A DNA stretch of 64,000 bases from Microbacterium oxydans (GCF_900095745.1 NZ_FMIR01000014.1:186001-250000), one strand, 5' to 3'; numbered from the stretch's first letter, positions 16,519 through 26,903 are shown. A program made the numbers and translations. Notes: generated by a model from the sequence alone, not told the origin.

Positions 16519-17487
16519 TCAGCCCAGGAGGTCCTTGAACAGGTCGAACTGCTCGTCGACGAACGTGGTCCATTCGGCGGAGTCGCGGTAGACGACCAGG
16601 TTCCCGGCGTCGGCCTGGAACTTCTGGTAGCTGTCGGAGTCGACGGCTTCCTTGACCGCGGCCTCGAGGGTCGACTTCACGTCGTCGGGCAGGCCCTTGG
16701 GGGCGTAGATGCCGCCCCAGCCGCCGAAGATGACGTCTTCGCCGATGGCCTCTTCGACCGTCTCGACGTCTTCCGCGTCGGGGTGGCGCTCGTCGTTCAT
16801 GACGGCGAGGATGCGCACTGCGTCGCCCTGCGCCAAAGCCTCGCCGAGGCCCGAGACGGCCGCGACGGTCTCACCCGAGGCGGCTGCGGCGACGGCCGTC
16901 GCTCCGCCGTCATAGGGCACCGGGGTGAACTCGGCGTCGGTCGCGCTGCCGAGTCCGATGGTCGCCGCCTCCCAGATGGAGCCGGCACCCGAGTTCGCGA
17001 CGGTGACCGCACCGGCCTTCGCCTGGGTGACGAGGTCTTCGAGGGTGTCGATGCCGCTGTTCGCGCCGACCGTGACGACACCGGGGGCGAGCATGATCTG
17101 GCCGAGCAGGTCGAAGTCCTCCGGCTGCACGTTGGCGCCCTGCGTGGTGTTCAGCATGGCGATCTCGACGGGCGCGAATCCGATGACGTAGCCGTCGGGA
17201 TCCTGCGCGCCCACGTACTCCATCGCGAGAGCGCCGGCGGCACCGGGCATGTTCTCCGGGATGACGCTGACGTCGAGGATCTTCTCGAGCTCCGTGGCGA
17301 GCGCGCGCGACGAGAGGTCGGATCCTCCGCCGGGGTTGGCCTGGATGATGAGCCGGATGTCGTTCTCGGGGAAGGCCGATCCGGCCTCTTCGCCCTCTTC
17401 GACCTTGGTGCAGGCCGAGACGATGAGAGCGGTGGCTACGAGGGCGGCGATCGCGGCGGCCGCCCGGGTGATGCGCTTGCGGGGCAT
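16519..17487 (-). CDS. tctC: Tripartite tricarboxylate transporter, substrate-binding lipoprotein TctC
   Basis: This 322-residue protein has the signal sequence MPRKRITRAAAAIAALVATA and the lipobox LIVSAC. The body is a Bug/TctC binding protein: NDIRLIIQANPGGGSDLSSRALATELEK, then the ligand region GANSGIDTLEDLV and NSGAGSIWEAATIGL. GAGGAG lies five bases before ATG 17487. It delivers a carboxylic acid to TctAB. Its promoter contains two overlapping GntR sites (17537-17564). Confidence 0.93.
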   Translation of the reverse strand: MPRKRITRAAAAIAALVATALIVSACTKVEEGEEAGSAFPENDIRLIIQANPGGGSDLSSRALATELEKILDVSVIPENMPGAAGALAMEYVGAQDPDGYVIGFAPVEIAMLNTTQGANVQPEDFDLLGQIMLAPGVVTVGANSGIDTLEDLVTQAKAGAVTVANSGAGSIWEAATIGLGSATDAEFTPVPYDGGATAVAAAASGETVAAVSGLGEALAQGDAVRILAVMNDERHPDAEDVETVEEAIGEDVIFGGWGGIYAPKGLPDDVKSTLEAAVKEAVDSDSYQKFQADAGNLVVYRDSAEWTTFVDEQFDLFKDLLG

Positions 17488-17529
17488 CTTTGCTCCTCTA
17501 CGTGGGTCGACCTTGTTGTCGACCCCCTG

Positions 17530-17559
17530 AGGCTAGCAGTGTTGACTGTTAACAGTCAA
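17530..17559 (-). promoter_or_regulatory. Promoter of the tct operon
   Basis: On the minus strand TTGACT (17554-17559), an 18-bp spacer and TAGCCT (17530-17535) lie upstream of tctC. The GntR palindrome fills the spacer and -35. Confidence 0.6.
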
Positions 17560-17564
17560 CACTG
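17537..17564. promoter_or_regulatory. 28-bp perfect palindrome, GntR operator of the tct operon
   Basis: The palindrome is centred at 17550/17551 and contains two overlapping copies of the same 15-mer plan, TGTTGACTGTTAACA (17540-17554) and TGTTAACAGTCAACA (17547-17561). The same plan, TGTTAACTGTTGACA, is found at 18371-18385 before the gntR gene, which identifies the GntR protein as the likely ligand. Confidence 0.88.
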
Positions 17565-17679
17565 ACGCACCCTTTAGACTGACGCACCCTCTCGACTGAC
17601 GCACCCTCTCGACTGACGCACCCTCTCGACTGACGCAGCCTCTCGACCGGCGCAGCCTCTCGACCGGCGCAGCCTCTCG
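17561..17679. repeat. Seven tandem copies of a 17-bp unit (minisatellite)
   Basis: Units start at 17561, 17578, 17595, 17612, 17629, 17646 and 17663. The three central ones are identical (ACTGACGCACCCTCTCG); the first differs at its end and the last three drift (ACTGACGCAGCCTCTCG, then ACCGGCGCAGCCTCTCG twice). The array fills the gap between the gntR stop and the tctC operator, and its first unit overlaps the palindrome. Because 17 is not a multiple of three it is not coding. Confidence 0.92.
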
Positions 17680-17697
17680 ATCGACGGATGCTCGCGG

Positions 17698-18360
17698 TCA
17701 GGCGCGGGCGGCGATCTCGGCGAGCATGCGCTCGCGGGCACCGTCGAGGTGTTCCGACAGCACCTTCGCGGCCTGGGCGGGCTTTCCACTGCGCATCACG
17801 TCCATGAGCTTGACGTGGTCGCCGGACGACTCGTGCAGGTCTTCGTCGTGGTTGATCGTGACCTCGAGCAGCGCGGTGAAGGTCGGGAGGTACTGATTCC
17901 AGGCGCCTTCCAGACGGGGGTGGTCGGCGAGGGCATAGATCTGCGAGTGGAATTCGAGGTCGGCGGCCACGAAGGCCGCGTGATCACCGGCATCCGCCGC
18001 CTCACCCATGCGCCCGACGGCGGCCGCCATCGCGGTCCATCGGGAGTCGTCTTCGACGCGCATCGCCCGGGAGAGCGCGAGCTGCTCGAGGGCGCCGCGC
18101 AGGCTGTAGAGCTGATCGACGTCGTCGTGCGTGAGTCCGACGATGTAGACGCCGCGGGGGCGCTGCACCTCGACGAGCTTCTCGAAGCTGAGCTGCGTGA
18201 GCGCGTCGCGCACGGGTCCGCGGCTGACCGAGAACTCCTCGGCCAGTGCCTCCTCGGTGATGCGTGCGCCGGGGGCGAGTTCGCCGCGCACGATGCGCTG
18301 CCGCAGGACACGGGCCACCTGCGCGCCGAGGGACTCTCCACGCTTCACGGACTGCGTCAT
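17698..18360 (-). CDS. GntR/FCD-family regulator of the tct operon
   Basis: This 220-residue protein has an N-terminal GntR winged helix (LGAQVARVLRQRIVRGELAPG, ITEEALAEEFSVSRGPVRDALTQL) and a C-terminal all-helical FCD domain (LEFHSQIYALADH with the metal/ligand His region). FCD regulators usually sense carboxylic acids such as lactate, gluconate or dicarboxylates, which suits control of a Tct importer. Its own promoter region holds TGTTAACTGTTGACA (18371-18385), the same motif as before tctC, so it appears to repress both itself and the transporter. Confidence 0.92.
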   Translation of the reverse strand: MTQSVKRGESLGAQVARVLRQRIVRGELAPGARITEEALAEEFSVSRGPVRDALTQLSFEKLVEVQRPRGVYIVGLTHDDVDQLYSLRGALEQLALSRAMRVEDDSRWTAMAAAVGRMGEAADAGDHAAFVAADLEFHSQIYALADHPRLEGAWNQYLPTFTALLEVTINHDEDLHESSGDHVKLMDVMRSGKPAQAAKVLSEHLDGARERMLAEIAARA

Positions 18361-18370
18361 GGTGACCTCC

Positions 18371-18385
18371 TGTTAACTGTTGACA
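18371..18385. promoter_or_regulatory. GntR autoregulatory operator
   Basis: TGTTAACTGTTGACA (TGTTAAC-T-GTTGACA) lies 10 bp before the gntR start and matches the tctC operator motif at 17540-17554. Confidence 0.85.
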
Positions 18386-18412
18386 GGATACACACCGTGA
18401 TCGGCACGGCGC

Positions 18413-18829
18413 CTAGGCGCTCCCGCGCGGGTCCCAGAGCACGACCTCGGTCGAGCGACGGATGCGGCGCCCGGTCGGCATCGGCACGACTCCCGCGGAG
18501 CCGGCGGCGAACACGCGCACGCCCGGACGGTTCTCGCGCTCGATGCGCAGCGCGCCCTCGAGCACGGCGATGCGATTGCGCAGCATCCGGTTCTCGTCTT
18601 CGAGGTCGAGCAGGCGTGCGATGGCGGGAAGGCTCACGCCTTCGGAGGAGAGCTGGGCGACCTCGCGCAGCTGCTCGATGTTGCGAGGGGAGTAACGGCG
18701 GGATCCGCCGGTGGTGCGCCCGGGGACCACGAGCCCGATGCGGTCGTACTGCCGCAGGGTCTGCGGGTGGAGGCCGGAGAGCTCGGCGGCGGCCGCGATC
18801 GCGAACACCGGGGTGTCGGCGTTCATCAT
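18413..18829 (-). CDS. hspR: Heat-shock repressor HspR (MerR family)
   Basis: This 138-residue MerR-type protein has FAIAAAAELSGLHPQTLRQYDRIGLVVPGRTTGGSRRYSPRN, followed by a leucine-rich helix (LLDLEDENRMLRNRIAVLEG). This is the HspR layout. HspR works with DnaK as corepressor on HAIR inverted repeats in front of the dnaK operon; two such repeats are found at 22456-22476 and 22509-22529. As in Streptomyces it is the last gene of dnaK-grpE-dnaJ-hspR, giving a feedback loop. Start is ATG 18829 or the adjacent ATG 18826. Confidence 0.93.
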   Translation of the reverse strand: MMNADTPVFAIAAAAELSGLHPQTLRQYDRIGLVVPGRTTGGSRRYSPRNIEQLREVAQLSSEGVSLPAIARLLDLEDENRMLRNRIAVLEGALRIERENRPGVRVFAAGSAGVVPMPTGRRIRRSTEVVLWDPRGSA

Positions 18830-18866
18830 GAACGCCTCCGCCCCCGGTGCCCGCTTCGACGACCGG

Positions 18867-19850
18867 TCATCGCCGCGCCTTGGCCATCAGCTCGGCCCGC
18901 GGGTTCTCCTCGGGCTCGAGCTCCTGGAACTTCTGCAGCGCCTCGCGAGCGGCGTCGTCGAGGTGCGTGGGTACCGCGACCTGGAGCTCGGCGAGCAGGT
19001 CGCCGGTGCCCTTGGAGGTCGCGACGCCGCGTCCCTTGACGCGCAGCACCCGCCCGGAGGGGGTGCCGGGCGCGACGCGGAGCTTGACCACGTCGCCGCC
19101 GAGCGTCGGAACCTCGATCGTCGCACCGAGAGTCGCCTCGGTGAACGTCACCGGCACCACGACGCGGAGGTTGAGGCCGTCACGCGTGAAGACCGGATGC
19201 GGTCGCACCGCGATCTGCACCACGATGTCGCCGCTCTCTCCGCCGTCGGGCGAGGGCCGGCCGCGGCCGCGCAGACGGATCTTCTGCCCGTCGGCGACGC
19301 CCGCGGGGATCTTCACCTTGAACGGCTTGCCGTCTTCGCCCTGCAGGGAGATGGTCTCCCCCTGCACGGCGGTGACGAAGTCGAGCGTGGTGCGTGCGGT
19401 GACATCGGCGCCGCGCTGCGGACCGCCGAAGCCGCGGTAGCCGCCGCTCGTCTGCCCGAAGCGGCCGTTGCCGAAGCTCGCGCCCTGACCCTGGTTGAAC
19501 ATCGCGAAGATGTCCTCGAAGTCCGCGGTCTGCCCTCGGCCCTGCTGACCGTACCGGCTGAACACGTCTTCGAAGCCGCCGGCGCCCTGACCGCTCGCGG
19601 TGAAGCGAGCGCCCGAGCCCATGGCGCGGATCTCGTCGTACTCCTTGCGCTGTTCGGCGTCGGAGAGAACCGAGTAGGCCTCGCTGACCTCCTTGAACTT
19701 CGCCTCGGCTTTGGCATCACCCTGATTGGAGTCCGGGTGGTACTTCCGCGCGAGCTTGCGATACGTCTTCTTCAGATCCGCATCACTGACGTCCTTGGAG
19801 ACCCCGAGGGTCTTGTAGAAGTCCTTGTCGAACCAATCCTGGCTGGCCAT
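18867..19850 (-). CDS. dnaJ: DnaJ/CbpA-type co-chaperone lacking the zinc finger
   Basis: This 327-residue protein starts with the J-domain ([19 protein letters not shown], catalytic HPD in [12 protein letters not shown]), then a Gly/Phe/Gln-rich linker (about residues 80-145), and two beta-barrel substrate-binding domains ([32 protein letters not shown]). The CxxCxGxG zinc-finger repeats of type I DnaJ are absent, so it is a type II J-protein, as is usual for actinobacterial DnaJ1 paralogues in dnaK operons. It stimulates DnaK ATPase and hands over clients. Confidence 0.93.
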   Translation of the reverse strand: MASQDWFDKDFYKTLGVSKDVSDADLKKTYRKLARKYHPDSNQGDAKAEAKFKEVSEAYSVLSDAEQRKEYDEIRAMGSGARFTASGQGAGGFEDVFSRYGQQGRGQTADFEDIFAMFNQGQGASFGNGRFGQTSGGYRGFGGPQRGADVTARTTLDFVTAVQGETISLQGEDGKPFKVKIPAGVADGQKIRLRGRGRPSPDGGESGDIVVQIAVRPHPVFTRDGLNLRVVVPVTFTEATLGATIEVPTLGGDVVKLRVAPGTPSGRVLRVKGRGVATSKGTGDLLAELQVAVPTHLDDAAREALQKFQELEPEENPRAELMAKARR

Positions 19851-19857
19851 CGATCAC

Positions 19858-20511
19858 CTACTCCGCAGGGGCAGCGACGACGACCTTCGCGGGGCGCAGC
19901 TCGACGTCTCCGAGGCGGTAGCCCACCTCGACGACCTCGAGGATCGTGGTCTTCTCGGCTCCCGGAGTCGGCTGCTGGAAGATGGCCTCGTGGCGCTGCG
20001 GGTCGAAATCCTCGCCCTTCTCGCCGTACGCGACCACACCGAGGCGCTCCACGACCGTGCGCACCTTGTCGGCGATCACGGCGAACGGGGTGCCGTCGAC
20101 GAGGTCACCGTGCTGAGCGGCGCGGTCGAGGTCGTCGAGCACGGGGACCAGGCCCTTGGCGGCCTCGCCCTTCGCGCGCTCGATCTCGACCTGGCGCTGC
20201 TCTTCGGTGCGGCGACGGTAGTTGGCGTATTCGGCCTGCAGGCGCTTGAGGTCGTTCAGCAGGGTCGACTCGAGGTCGGCGAGCACGGCGTCTTCTGCCG
20301 CGGCCTCGCCGGTCTGCGTCGCCCCGAGGATGTCGTCGACCGTGAGGTCGTCTGCGCCGTCGATCGGGGTCTCGTCCGACCCCTCGGCGGCTGCTGCCTC
20401 GCGGGAGTCCGGGTGGTGCGGCGCGGGGCCGGACGCCTGAGCGTCCGACCCCTCGCTGCGACCTTCGGCGGACTCAGGATTCTGGTTCTCGTCGAAGTTC
20501 TTGTCCGTCAT
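19858..20511 (-). CDS. grpE: Nucleotide exchange factor GrpE
   Basis: This 217-residue protein has an acidic, disordered N-terminal 70 residues. A long helix follows (LLNDLKRLQAEYANYRRRTEEQRQVEIERAKGEA with the GrpE signature), then the C-terminal beta domain (PQRHEAIFQQPTPG, VEVGYRLGDVELRPAKVVVA). It releases ADP from DnaK. The gene sits 2 bp after the dnaK stop and 7 bp before dnaJ. Confidence 0.95.
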   Translation of the reverse strand: MTDKNFDENQNPESAEGRSEGSDAQASGPAPHHPDSREAAAAEGSDETPIDGADDLTVDDILGATQTGEAAAEDAVLADLESTLLNDLKRLQAEYANYRRRTEEQRQVEIERAKGEAAKGLVPVLDDLDRAAQHGDLVDGTPFAVIADKVRTVVERLGVVAYGEKGEDFDPQRHEAIFQQPTPGAEKTTILEVVEVGYRLGDVELRPAKVVVAAPAE

Positions 20512-20513
20512 GA

Positions 20514-22503
<1,990 letters not shown>

Positions 22504-22508
22504 ATCAA

Positions 22509-22529
22509 CTTGATACGAGTCGGCTCAAC
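22509..22529. promoter_or_regulatory. HAIR-type HspR operator 1 (distal)
   Basis: CTTGATA-N7-GCTCAAC sits five bases upstream of the -35. It has the exact 7-7-7 geometry of HAIR elements with three substitutions. Confidence 0.75.
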
Positions 22530-22541
22530 TTTGCATAACGC

Positions 22542-22580
22542 GCGCCGGCGAGGCCTCTGTGCACCGCCTCGAGCCGGCGC
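22542..22580. terminator. Hairpin terminator after the DUF222/HNH gene
   Basis: The arms GCGCCGGC/GCCGGCGC and GAGGC/GCCTC, with a two-base bulge and an 11-base loop, form a 13-bp stem just downstream of the HNH gene stop. It separates that gene from the dnaK promoter. Confidence 0.7.
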
Positions 22581-22594
22581 TTCGGGGCCTGCGA

Positions 22595-23926
22595 TCAGAA
22601 GGGCGCCGGGGCGTGCTCCTCCACGAAGGTGACCGTGTTCTGGGGCTGCGGGCGATCGATGTAGACCCGGCCCGTCGGACTCGTCCAGGCATAGGCACCG
22701 TCGCCGAGCACCTCGACGACCCACGGCGAATGGTGCTTGAGCACGTGGTGGCGGCGACACAGGTGACCCAGATTTCTCGCGGCGGTCGGCCCGCCGCGAG
22801 CGGCATCGTGATGATGGTCGATGTCACAGTCGCGAGCCGCATAACCGCAGGCCGGGAATCGGCAGCGTTGATCTCGGGCCCGCAGATGCCGTTTCAGTTC
22901 GGAACCGGGCCGGTAGCGATCGACCGCGAGGAGCGCACCTGTGATCGGGTGCGTGAGGATCCGGTCCCACCCCGACGCGGCACCCGCAAGAGCTTTCGCC
23001 GAGGCGGCGTCGATCGGCGTGCGCCCGTCGAGTTCAGCCGGAGTCGCGCCGCGCCCCATCAGGGTCGTGACCGGAACGGTGACCGAGACCGATCCGCGGA
23101 TCGCGGCAAGGAGGCCATCGGGGGTGTCGTGACCCGCTGGAGCGCCGGTGAGTAGCAGGTCGAGCGCGAGATCGGCGCGGAGTTGCGCGACGGTGCGCCG
23201 ATCGTCATCCTCGTGCTCCTGTGCGCACTCTTCCTGCTGCGCCGAAGCCTGCTCCTGCGCCGAGGCCTGCTCCGGAGATCCCGACGTCTGCACGCTCTGC
23301 GCCATCTGCGTCAGTCGCTCGAACGCGCCATGGACGAGCGCGGCGGGGCCGAGCAGCCCGAGCTGGGACATGCCGTCGCCGACGTCCTTCACCCACACCG
23401 ATCTCTTCTCCCGAGCATCCCCGTGCCGCTCATCGACCGACCGGGACTGGAACCGCTCCGCGACCCGCCGCCCGTGCCGCGACACCCGGTTCGGGGACTC
23501 GGATTCGGCGAACGGGACCATCTCGGCGGAGTATGCGTCGCGATCGGCGGCGTCTTCCAGGTGTTCAGCCGCATCGCAGATCGCCCGCGCATGTGCGGCG
23601 CTGATCCGCCCGGCTCCCTGGGCGGCCCACACCAGCGGGAAGCGCTCCACCCGCCACACCGCCTCCGTCATCCGCGCCTGCACCGTGCGGTCGCTCACCC
23701 GTAGTGCCGCCGCCATCTCCGCCGCGACCGTGCGAGCCGCGAGGTCGCCGAAATCGGGGTGGTCCGCCTCATCGGCAACCTGCAGCGCCAGCCGGGAACC
23801 AACTGCGAGAACGCCGTCGCGCGCGGCCTGCAGACTGCTGATCGTGCGCTCCAACCCGACGAGCATGTCGGTGAGCTCGGCAAGCGTCTCCACCTGCTCG
23901 ACCGTCGCTTCCGCCAGTGCTGCCAT
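22595..23926 (-). CDS. DUF222 / HNH endonuclease domain protein
   Basis: The start chosen is MAALAEATVEQVETLAELT (443 residues). The N-terminal helical DUF222 domain (about residues 20-320) has the typical VAAEMAAALRVSDRTVQARM and ISAAHARAICDAAEHL. A C-terminal HNH motif (CDIDHHHDAARGGPTAARN, then LCRRHH, with Cys/His zinc ligands) completes the type. Such proteins occur in many copies in actinobacteria and are associated with REP-like 13E12 repeats; their substrate is unclear. A Gln/Glu/Ala/Ser low-complexity stretch (EQASAQEQASAQQEECAQE) interrupts DUF222. Confidence 0.9.
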   Translation of the reverse strand: MAALAEATVEQVETLAELTDMLVGLERTISSLQAARDGVLAVGSRLALQVADEADHPDFGDLAARTVAAEMAAALRVSDRTVQARMTEAVWRVERFPLVWAAQGAGRISAAHARAICDAAEHLEDAADRDAYSAEMVPFAESESPNRVSRHGRRVAERFQSRSVDERHGDAREKRSVWVKDVGDGMSQLGLLGPAALVHGAFERLTQMAQSVQTSGSPEQASAQEQASAQQEECAQEHEDDDRRTVAQLRADLALDLLLTGAPAGHDTPDGLLAAIRGSVSVTVPVTTLMGRGATPAELDGRTPIDAASAKALAGAASGWDRILTHPITGALLAVDRYRPGSELKRHLRARDQRCRFPACGYAARDCDIDHHHDAARGGPTAARNLGHLCRRHHVLKHHSPWVVEVLGDGAYAWTSPTGRVYIDRPQPQNTVTFVEEHAPAPF

Positions 23927-24015
23927 ACCTCGAGTCAAGCAGGGGCCACCGACATCCAAAGGGCCAGATCAGGCCGGGAAAACGAAATGCCGATATACGG
24001 TTCGGGAAGACGCGC

Positions 24016-24765
24016 TCAACCCTGTTCGAGCGCCTGGACCCACTCCCGCCGATGTTCCCGGACGTACCGCAGAGCCCTCGTCCAGTGGTCGCCGTGACCG
24101 CTCGCGTGCATCGACGCCCACGGCTCCTCGCCCGTCGAGCGCGCGCCCTCAAGGAGCGAGAGCATCGCCGCCGTCCGCTCCTCCATCGCCTGCGGCAGAT
24201 CACCACGCAGTACGGGGCTCGCCCCGTAACCGTCGACGAACGCTGCGAGATCGCCGGCCGCGCTCTCCGCATCGCGCTCGACGTCGGACAACGTGAACGC
24301 CTGCGCCGCGTAGGCGAGATCCCAGAGCCGGGTGCTCGGCGCTGCCGCATCCCAGTCGATGAAGACCCATCGGTCCCCGGTGACGAGGTTCCAAGGGCCG
24401 AGATCGTTGTGACAGACGATCTCGGCACCCGGCGCGGGAATCGCAGTCTGCCACACGGCATGCCGCGGAGGCACATAGCGAGCGCTCGCGTCGTGGATCC
24501 GCCGGATCATCGATCCGACCCGGCGCAGGTCGACCACGGACAGCGGAGCGGCCGCGATCGCGAGCCGACCGGGGACGAATTCGATGGCCTGTCGTCCTTG
24601 CTCGTCCCGGCCGCGCGGTTGCGGAGCATCAACTCCCGCCTCCCGTAGCGCCGTGACGAAGTGGCTGACGCTCGGGGTTGCATCCGACCACGCTTTGCGC
24701 ACGGTGTCGCCGATGCGCACCACCGTCCCGCTCGCGTTCCCGCCTGTCAGCACCTCTTCGTCCAC
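24016..24765 (-). CDS. Aminoglycoside phosphotransferase (APH)-fold kinase
   Basis: This 249-residue protein has the APH/choline-kinase catalytic loop CHNDLGPWNLV (Asp as base) and the metal-binding FIDWDAAAPSTRLWDLAYA. The N-terminal lobe is short, about 80 residues with a possible nucleotide Lys region. The family phosphorylates antibiotics, choline, homoserine and other small molecules. Nothing nearby identifies a substrate, and antibiotic resistance should not be assumed. Confidence 0.85.
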   Translation of the reverse strand: MDEEVLTGGNASGTVVRIGDTVRKAWSDATPSVSHFVTALREAGVDAPQPRGRDEQGRQAIEFVPGRLAIAAAPLSVVDLRRVGSMIRRIHDASARYVPPRHAVWQTAIPAPGAEIVCHNDLGPWNLVTGDRWVFIDWDAAAPSTRLWDLAYAAQAFTLSDVERDAESAAGDLAAFVDGYGASPVLRGDLPQAMEERTAAMLSLLEGARSTGEEPWASMHASGHGDHWTRALRYVREHRREWVQALEQG

Positions 24766-24831
24766 GCGTCGACGTTAGCGCGTCGCCGTCGGCAGGCTGT
24801 CGACCGCGCATCCCGAAAGCGATACTTGACC

Positions 24832-24846
24832 CTGACACTGTGGCAG
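24832..24846. promoter_or_regulatory. Inverted repeat upstream of MerR gene
   Basis: CTGACAC-T-GTGGCAG, one mismatch per arm pair, directly follows TTGACC (24826-24831). Palindromes lying after a -35 are the usual place for MerR binding, so autoregulation is likely. Confidence 0.6.
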
Positions 24847-24862
24847 ACGGGAGAACAGAGAC

Positions 24863-25663
24863 ATGTTGTCCATCGGAGCGTTCGCGCAGATCGGCCAGGT
24901 GACCCACCGCATGCTGCGACATTGGGACACGGCCGGCCTGCTCGTCCCTGCCCACGTGGACGAGTTCAGCGGCTACCGCTCCTACGACCCCTCGCAACTG
25001 GATCGTCTGCATCGGATCGTTGCCCTGCGTCAGCTGGGCTTCGGGCTCGATGACATCTCGTCGATCCTCGACCGAGGAGTCGACGCCGACCGCATCGCCT
25101 CCCTGCTGCGGATCCGCCGCGCGGAGGTCGAGCTGGAGCACCGGGTCGCCGCAGAGAGACTCGTCGACGTGGAGCGGCGCCTCCACCTCATCGAGAAAGA
25201 GAACCACATGTCCCCGATCGAGATCGTCGACAAGCCCCTCCCGGCCGTCCGACTCGCCGCCATCCGCACCGTCGTCGCCGATCAGTCGTCCGTCGCCGCC
25301 GTCGTGGGCCCGTCGTTCGACGCCGTGGCTGCGATCATCGGCGACGAGCACTCGCTCTCCACCCCGATCGCCCAGTACGAGACGCTCGACGACGGCCTGC
25401 AGGTCATCGTCGGGTACACGTACTCCGGCCCCGCACGCGACGGGTTCGAGATCATCGAACTCCCAGCCGCGAACGAAGCGGTGTGCGGCATCCACCTCGG
25501 GTCGATGGACCGCATCGCCGAGAGCTGGCACGGCATCCACACCGAGATCTTCGCCCGCGGTCTGGTGCACGACGGGCCGTGCCGAGAGCTGTACGTCCGC
25601 GCCGTATCGGACGACCAGTCGGACTGGGTCACCGAGCTGCAGCAGCCCGTCCGACGCGCCTGA
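24863..25663 (+). CDS. MerR regulator with GyrI-like effector domain
   Basis: This 266-residue protein has an N-terminal MerR winged helix (LSIGAFAQIGQVTHRMLRHWDTAGLLVPAHVDEFSGYRSYDPSQL), a linking helix, then a GyrI/Bacterial transcription activator effector-binding domain from about residue 115 (SPIEIVDKPLPAVRLAAI). This BmrR/TipAL-like layout senses hydrophobic or cationic drugs. No pump gene is adjacent; the next gene is a lipoprotein 19 bp downstream, which may be in the same transcript. Confidence 0.9.
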   Translation: MLSIGAFAQIGQVTHRMLRHWDTAGLLVPAHVDEFSGYRSYDPSQLDRLHRIVALRQLGFGLDDISSILDRGVDADRIASLLRIRRAEVELEHRVAAERLVDVERRLHLIEKENHMSPIEIVDKPLPAVRLAAIRTVVADQSSVAAVVGPSFDAVAAIIGDEHSLSTPIAQYETLDDGLQVIVGYTYSGPARDGFEIIELPAANEAVCGIHLGSMDRIAESWHGIHTEIFARGLVHDGPCRELYVRAVSDDQSDWVTELQQPVRRA

Positions 25664-25682
25664 AGTGGCTAGGCTGACGGGC

Positions 25683-26354
25683 ATGACGTGGACCCCCTCC
25701 GCCACCCGCCGCCTCGGCACCGCAGCCGCCATCGTGACGCTCGCGATCCTGCCCCTGAGCGGATGCCTGTACGCGCAGATCCCTGCAGCTGCTCCCTCTG
25801 CCGCGCCGTCGCCCGGCACGGAGACCGACGGGACGGATGCCCCGGACACCCCCACCGGGGGCACCACACTGACCTTCGACGAGGGCCTCGACCTCGATCC
25901 CGACACCTACATCGAGTGGGGGGACGGGTTCATCGCCGACGAGCAGTGGGAGATGGTCTCGCCCGACGACGGCAACGGCGGCTGGACGTACGGCACGGCG
26001 GACGGGACCTGCACGGTGCGGTTCTGGCAGGGCCACATGACCGATGTGCCCGTCGTCGAGGGCGATGACAGCGCGTCGTCCGATGCGATCCTCGGCGTGC
26101 TGCTGGAGACCCCGACGGCCGACATCACCCCCGTCGCCACCACCGGTGAATTCAGCTACATGGCGGGCGGCAACGGGGGCGTCGAGATGCGTCAGGTCAG
26201 CGCGGTGGACGGCTCCCGCTCCTGGCTCATGGCCGCGCGCGCGTTCACGCAGACCGGAGTCGGCCTCTACACGATCGTGGACTGCACCGCGAACGACGCG
26301 GAGAAGATCATGGACGCCGTCACCGAGGCGAACGCGATCGTCGTCACGCCCTGA
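25683..26354 (+). CDS. Hypothetical lipoprotein, 223 aa
   Basis: ATG 25683 begins a signal peptide (ATRRLGTAAAIVTLAILPLSGC) with lipobox LSGC, followed by an Ala/Pro/Thr-rich linker to about residue 60. The exported domain has two Cys (TADGTCTVRFWQ and IVDCTAN) that could form a disulfide. No family was recognised. The start lies 19 bp after the MerR gene. Confidence 0.78.
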   Translation: MTWTPSATRRLGTAAAIVTLAILPLSGCLYAQIPAAAPSAAPSPGTETDGTDAPDTPTGGTTLTFDEGLDLDPDTYIEWGDGFIADEQWEMVSPDDGNGGWTYGTADGTCTVRFWQGHMTDVPVVEGDDSASSDAILGVLLETPTADITPVATTGEFSYMAGGNGGVEMRQVSAVDGSRSWLMAARAFTQTGVGLYTIVDCTANDAEKIMDAVTEANAIVVTP

Positions 26355-26387
26355 CCGGCTCGCAGACCGGGCGCACTCCGAAACGGC

Positions 26388-26849
26388 TCACTTGCCGCCG
26401 GGAGGACCGACCAGCAGCAGGATCACGTACAGCGCCACGATGCCGACGGCCAGAAGCAGCGCCAGCACCCAGGGCCTGCGGAGGAACCACCGCATCAGCC
26501 GGTCGTACCAGCGGCGATCCCGCGGGTCATCCGTGGCCTCCAGGCGCCAGGCGCCATCGAGGCGACCGGTGCGGTGCAGCCAGATCTCCATCGGGATCGT
26601 CGCGTACGGGATCACGGCGCTGACCACCGCGAGCACACCGACGCCGAGGTGCCAGCGCTGGTTCAGCGCGACCAGGATCGCCGTCGCCGCATAGGCGAGG
26701 AACACGAATCCGTGGATGCCGCCACCCACCGTCACCACGACCCCGGGCGCGCCGACGGCACGGGCGATGATCGCGGCGATCAGGATCGTCCAGGTGATCG
26801 CCTCCGCGATCGCGAGAACACGGAACAGGCGGTCGGGGGTACGGAACAC
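26388..26849 (-). CDS. DUF3817 membrane protein
   Basis: This 153-residue protein has three N-terminal helices of the DUF3817 domain (FRVLAIAEAITWTILIAAII, GGGIHGFVFLAYAATAIL with the conserved HG, LAVVSAVIPYATIPMEIWL). An extra C-terminal helix (WVLALLLAVGIVALYVILLLV) follows a basic linker. Function is unknown. The gene converges with the lipoprotein gene at 25683-26354. Confidence 0.85.
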   Translation of the reverse strand: MFRTPDRLFRVLAIAEAITWTILIAAIIARAVGAPGVVVTVGGGIHGFVFLAYAATAILVALNQRWHLGVGVLAVVSAVIPYATIPMEIWLHRTGRLDGAWRLEATDDPRDRRWYDRLMRWFLRRPWVLALLLAVGIVALYVILLLVGPPGGK

Positions 26850-26903
26850 GGAACTCCTCGGGTGGGGGTCCTCCCACCGTATCCGGCGGTCATCGCCGTC
26901 GAA

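Noticed and set aside
17561..17679. CRISPR array
   Set aside because: Units are 17 bp and directly adjacent with no spacers, and no cas genes are near; it is a tandem repeat.
23926..23959. Upstream TTG start at 23959 for the DUF222/HNH gene
   Set aside because: Adds 11 residues without family similarity and has no Shine-Dalgarno; ATG 23926 fits better.
24016..24765. Antibiotic-resistance aminoglycoside kinase
   Set aside because: Only the general APH fold is visible and no resistance context exists; the fold is used by many small-molecule kinases.
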